In this document: positions 60,493 to 64,000 of the stretch, in pieces
How the letters are laid out: each line of letters opens with the position of its first letter
Numbering within the stretch: the first letter of the stretch is position 1
From: Paenibacillus arenosi
GTDB lineage: Bacteria > Bacillota > Bacilli > Paenibacillales > Paenibacillaceae
NCBI RefSeq assembly: GCF_014841135.1
Contig: NZ_JACYTN010000003.1
Coordinates: forward strand, 416,208-480,207
Direction of reading: 5' to 3'
Length of the DNA: 64,000 nucleotides
The notes under the pieces: model-generated
Databases searched by the model: none
Seen by the model: the letters and a program-made list of their open reading frames with translations, nothing else
Told to the model about the DNA's origin: nothing
Program-made: the position numbers and the translations under genes

Positions 60493-63400
60493 GTGAAAGT
60501 ATTTAAGGCGAAATGGCTAAGTATACTTCTCGTGTTTATTTTAACGTTTACTAGCTTGCCTCTTTCTATGGTTTCAGCACAAACGGCAAATCAAACAGTG
60601 TCCGTTAATAAAGTGGTTACACCTCTTCAAATAAAAGAGGGCGGAGAATCTGAGGTTAGATTGGACGTAAAAGGAAGTCCGCCAGTTGGCTTTGTTAAGC
60701 CCAACGATGTCATTCTCGTAATTGATAGATCAGGAAGTATGGATCCCAAGCACAATAACGGTGATAACAAAATGGCAAAGGCTAAAGAAGCCGCTCAACA
60801 TTTCATCGATCAGATTAAATTTGAGAATCACCAGGTTGGAGTAGTAGATTACAGTGATACAATTAAAGGTACGGCATTATCAACAAACGCACAAGAACTT
60901 AAGGATTACATAGGTAATATACAGCCTCTGGGTGGTACGGATACACATTTGGCTATTGAAAGAGCTAGAAATGAACTCAAAAATCATCGTCCAGATGCAC
61001 AACCTGTAATTGTGTTGATGACTGATGGTGCAGCTAGTAATTTCTCAGCAGCACTTCAACAGGCTGAAGCGGCTAAAAAAGAGGGTATTGTTTTTTATAC
61101 TGTTGGTTTGATCACTGATGGTACCCCAAATGAAGCAGCGATAACACAGTTGATGAAAAACATGGCTACAACTGAAAAACATCATTATATCGAAAATATT
61201 TCCAATAAATTAAAAGAAGTCTATGAAAAAATTTCGAAAGAAATTGGTATAGCAAGTGCTTATGATGTAGTAATCGAGGATGTTGTATCTCCAGAATTTG
61301 AGATTGTCCCAGGTTCCTATGAAAATAGCATTCCTGTACCGCAAGTAGTAGGAAATAAGTTGACTTGGAATTTCCTTGAGCTTAAGGAACAACCTTTTAG
61401 TTTAACTTACAAGGTGAGGCATAAAAAGGGGAGCCCTGTTGGTAAATTGCCATTGGGAGCTAGTCCTGTTCAAGTTAGTTACAAAGATCATAAAAATCAA
61501 CAGCAAGGCTTCCAAGTAGAGCAACCAATGGTTGATGTATCGTTTTATGGACCTACGATAGCATCTCTTGAGCCGAATAAAGGGACTATTAAGGGCGGAG
61601 AAACAATCACGATAAATGGAGCATACTTTAAGTCTGATTCCAAAGTATCGTTCGGCAATAATGCGGTTGCAAATGTACAGTATGTAAGTCCGGAAAAACT
61701 GATAGTTACGGCTCCAGCGGGAGAACAAGGAGTCTCGGAAGTCAAAGTAACAAATCCAGATGGACAAGTTGCCGTCTTTAACTATCAATACTATGCTGAC
61801 CCGGTTATTGATTCTATAACACCAAACAGTGGCTCAATTAAGGGTGAGAATCAAATCGTGATTAAAGGTAACTACTTCATGAATGGCGCTGTAGTCACGA
61901 TTGGTGGGAAAGCTGCAACAACTGTCTCAGTAACTCCTAAAGAAATAAAAGTAACAGTGCCGGCTGCAGAAAAAGAAGCTGTAGTACCCGTCATAGTTAC
62001 GAATCCGGACAATACTACAACAAAAACGCCTGGTTCCTATTCCTATGTGAATGGGCCATCGATCCTCTCTATTACTCCTAACAAAGGTTTAGTAGCAGGA
62101 GGAAATGTTGTAAAGATAACTGGTACTAAATTTGTAAATGGTGCTGAAGTATTCTTTAATGCTACAAAAGTAACTGCACAATTTGAATCTGCTGAATCAA
62201 TACACGTTACAGTACCAGCATGGAATACTGTAGGATCGGTAAATGTAAAAATCGTTAATCCAGATGGGCAAGAAGCGGTATTGAATCAAGGATATCATTA
62301 TGTATATCCAGACCCAGTATTCACAAGTATCACACCTAACAAAGGTGATATGAAAGGTGGATATTACGCAAATATTATCGGTAATAATTTCAATAGAAAC
62401 ACGAAAGTTAGTATCAATAATATAGAAGCGACTACAACGTACATTTCAAATACAGAGCTTTCTGTTTTAGTTCCAGCTAGTACGGTTCATGGGCCTGTAG
62501 CAGTGAAGATTGTTAATGGCCATTTGTCTGAGCTTACTACAGATGGTGCCTTTTCGTACAACGCTCCGCCGGAGCCAGAGAAGGTAGCTCTAACAAGTAT
62601 AACTCCGAATAAAGGGTTAGTGTCCGGTAACTACTATGTTACGCTTAAAGGGACAGGATTCACTAAAGAATCAAAAATACATTTCGGTACTTTAGAAATT
62701 CCCACAACCTATATTTCAGCAACTGAGTTGAGCGGATTGGTACCTCCAGCTCAGAAGGCGGGAGCTGTAAATGTTGCGGTTGTGAACACACCAACAAACC
62801 AAGCATCTTTGGAAGCTGGTTTTACGTATACTACACCGCCAGAACAAGTACAACCAACAATTGTGAGTGTAAGCCCAAGCAAAGGTGAACTGACGGGGAA
62901 CTATCCAATTACGGTAAAGGGAACAGAGTTCCACAGCAAGTCAGTTGTGCATATTGCTGGACAGGTTGCAGTAACGGAGTACGTGTCTCCAACAGAGTTG
63001 AAGGCAACAGTTCCAGCAACTAACACACCTGGTCCGGTGTCTGTGAAAGTAGTAAATGCACCAAATTATGAAGTAGAACTACCGGGTGGATTTACGTACA
63101 ATCCATTGCCAGTCATTGACCCAACGATAACAAGTGTTACTCCGAACAATGGAGCAATGGCAGGTTATTATTACATTACGATTCAAGGAAAAGACTTTGA
63201 TAGAGGAACGACAGCTTATATCGATGACCAAGGAGCGACTACGACCTATATAAGTACAACAGAATTGTCGGTGCAGGTTCCAGCAGCAAAACGCTCGGGA
63301 GCCGTAGATGTTAAGGTAGTAACAGGTGCAAAAGGTACCACAACAATGACAGGTGGCTTCACGTACAACAAGCCTGTAGAACAGAAGAAACCAACGATAG

Positions 63401-64000
63401 TGAGTGTAAGTCCGAACAAAGGTGAAATGACAGGGAACTACCCAATTGTAGTAACGGGGACAGAGTTCCATAGCAAATCAGTTGTGTATATTGGTGGACA
63501 GAGTGCAGTAACGGAGTACGTGTCTCCAACAGAGTTGAAGGCAACAGTGCCGGCAAATAATGCACCTGGTCCGGTAACTGTGAAAGTAGTAAATGCACCA
63601 AATTATGAAGTAGAACTACCGGGTGGATTTACGTACAATCCATTGCCAGTCATTGACCCAACGATAACAAGTGTTACTCCGAACAATGGAGCAATGGCAG
63701 GTTATTATTACATTACGATTCAAGGAAAAGACTTCGATAGAGGAACGACAGCTTATATCGATGACCAAGCAGCGACTACGACCTATATAAGTACAACAGA
63801 ATTGTCGGTGCAGGTTCCAGCAGCAAAACGCTCGGGAGCTGTAGATGTTAAGGTAGTAACAGGTACGAAAGGTACCACAACAATGACAGGTGGCTTCACG
63901 TACAACAAGCCTGTAGAACAGAAGAAACCAACGATTGTCAGTGTAAGTCCGAACAAGGGTGAAATGACAGGGAACTACCCAATCGTAGTACGGGAACAGA
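60493..64000 (+). CDS. Giant surface protein with VWA domain and IPT/TIG repeats (partial, 3' end outside window)
   Basis: The frame opens at GTG 60493 after GGGGAGGAAATA and stays open to the window edge, about 1169 residues. A signal peptide (about 1-34, ending MVSAQT) is followed by a VWA domain (about 75-255) with an intact metal-ion motif DRSGSMD and MTDGAASNF. A linker region (about 255-350) precedes nine complete IPT/TIG Ig-like modules of about 88 residues, each starting with patterns such as SITPNKG or SVTPNNG and ending GGFTYN. The last modules come as a near-identical 537-bp double-module repeat. The final bases carry a one-base loss against the repeat. It is probably an adhesin or wall-surface protein; any anchor (SLH or other) would lie outside the window. 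Confidence 0.85.
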   Translation, partial: MKVFKAKWLSILLVFILTFTSLPLSMVSAQTANQTVSVNKVVTPLQIKEGGESEVRLDVKGSPPVGFVKPNDVILVIDRSGSMDPKHNNGDNKMAKAKEAAQHFIDQIKFENHQVGVVDYSDTIKGTALSTNAQELKDYIGNIQPLGGTDTHLAIERARNELKNHRPDAQPVIVLMTDGAASNFSAALQQAEAAKKEGIVFYTVGLITDGTPNEAAITQLMKNMATTEKHHYIENISNKLKEVYEKISKEIGIASAYDVVIEDVVSPEFEIVPGSYENSIPVPQVVGNKLTWNFLELKEQPFSLTYKVRHKKGSPVGKLPLGASPVQVSYKDHKNQQQGFQVEQPMVDVSFYGPTIASLEPNKGTIKGGETITINGAYFKSDSKVSFGNNAVANVQYVSPEKLIVTAPAGEQGVSEVKVTNPDGQVAVFNYQYYADPVIDSITPNSGSIKGENQIVIKGNYFMNGAVVTIGGKAATTVSVTPKEIKVTVPAAEKEAVVPVIVTNPDNTTTKTPGSYSYVNGPSILSITPNKGLVAGGNVVKITGTKFVNGAEVFFNATKVTAQFESAESIHVTVPAWNTVGSVNVKIVNPDGQEAVLNQGYHYVYPDPVFTSITPNKGDMKGGYYANIIGNNFNRNTKVSINNIEATTTYISNTELSVLVPASTVHGPVAVKIVNGHLSELTTDGAFSYNAPPEPEKVALTSITPNKGLVSGNYYVTLKGTGFTKESKIHFGTLEIPTTYISATELSGLVPPAQKAGAVNVAVVNTPTNQASLEAGFTYTTPPEQVQPTIVSVSPSKGELTGNYPITVKGTEFHSKSVVHIAGQVAVTEYVSPTELKATVPATNTPGPVSVKVVNAPNYEVELPGGFTYNPLPVIDPTITSVTPNNGAMAGYYYITIQGKDFDRGTTAYIDDQGATTTYISTTELSVQVPAAKRSGAVDVKVVTGAKGTTTMTGGFTYNKPVEQKKPTIVSVSPNKGEMTGNYPIVVTGTEFHSKSVVYIGGQSAVTEYVSPTELKATVPANNAPGPVTVKVVNAPNYEVELPGGFTYNPLPVIDPTITSVTPNNGAMAGYYYITIQGKDFDRGTTAYIDDQAATTTYISTTELSVQVPAAKRSGAVDVKVVTGTKGTTTMTGGFTYNKPVEQKKPTIVSVSPNKGEMTGNYPIVVREQ
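62854..64000 (+). repeat. 537-bp near-identical tandem repeat (two IPT/TIG modules per unit)
   Basis: The units begin at 62854, 63391 and 63928, exactly 537 bp (179 codons) apart. Units 1 and 2 differ most in their first half; units 2 and 3 match closely as far as the window shows. Each unit encodes a module with EFHSKSVV...YVSPTELKA and one with DFDRGTTAYIDD...YISTTELSV. Confidence 0.95.

Overview
The window looks like a chromosomal segment of a spore-forming, motile, S-layer-bearing Firmicute of the Paenibacillaceae, most likely a Paenibacillus close to the P. alvei / P. larvae group. The reasons are Bacillus-type sporulation genes (spoIID, spoIIQ, spoIIID, an alpha/beta SASP), the mbl-flhO-flhP order, a csaB-tagA-tagO set for pyruvylated secondary cell wall polymer, an S-layer gene with the typical 24-residue signal peptide, and sigma-D style motility promoters. 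The genus is inferred from gene content. Every gene I can support is on the + strand. I see no tRNA, rRNA, insertion sequence, prophage or CRISPR array.

Layout. 1-6785: distal half of the complex I operon (nuoH end to nuoN). 6786-7251: a gene-free stretch with a structured RNA candidate. 7252-15806: secreted subtilase, ywzB-like gene, murA, then the sporulation/cell-shape block spoIID, spoIIQ, spoIIID, mbl. 15885-19280: flhO, flhP, a small EpuA-like membrane protein, a CDP-alcohol phosphatidyltransferase and fabZ. 19426-24547: cell-wall-polymer block (DUF5693 membrane protein, csaB, tagA, tagO). 24744-45145: cell-surface block with a slhA-like SLH protein, the S-layer gene spaA, an uncharacterised secreted pair, a SASP gene, metK, a second large SLH protein and a phosphodiester glycosidase family protein. 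45208-51832: degS-degU, a small glycosyltransferase-like gene, comFA, comFC, yvyF. 51968-60473: late flagellar block (flgM, flgN, flgK, flgL, yviE, fliW, csrA, hag, flaG, fliD, fliS, fliT-like). 60493-64000: a giant VWA + IPT/TIG-repeat surface protein that runs off the window inside a near-identical 537-bp tandem repeat.

How the parts fit. TagO and TagA start a wall polymer on undecaprenyl phosphate and CsaB adds the pyruvate ketal that SLH domains bind, so SlhA, SpaA and the second SLH protein are probably the clients of the block just upstream. DegS/DegU, FlgM (anti-sigma-D) and the FliW-CsrA-Hag circuit regulate motility and surface behaviour. Sigma-D-like promoters are visible before flhO, flgM and hag. 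A further good match lies before slhA, which suggests that this surface protein belongs to the motility regulon.

The most interesting points are: the sigma-D-like promoter before slhA; tandem in-frame starts for spaA; an unidentified structured RNA after nuoN; a terminator that overlaps the flgM sigma-D promoter; a metK leader with a terminator hairpin but no visible S-box; an 8-bp microsatellite before flgK; DUF5693 translationally overlapping csaB; the uncharacterised secreted pair downstream of spaA; and a one-base frame break in the final repeat at the window edge.
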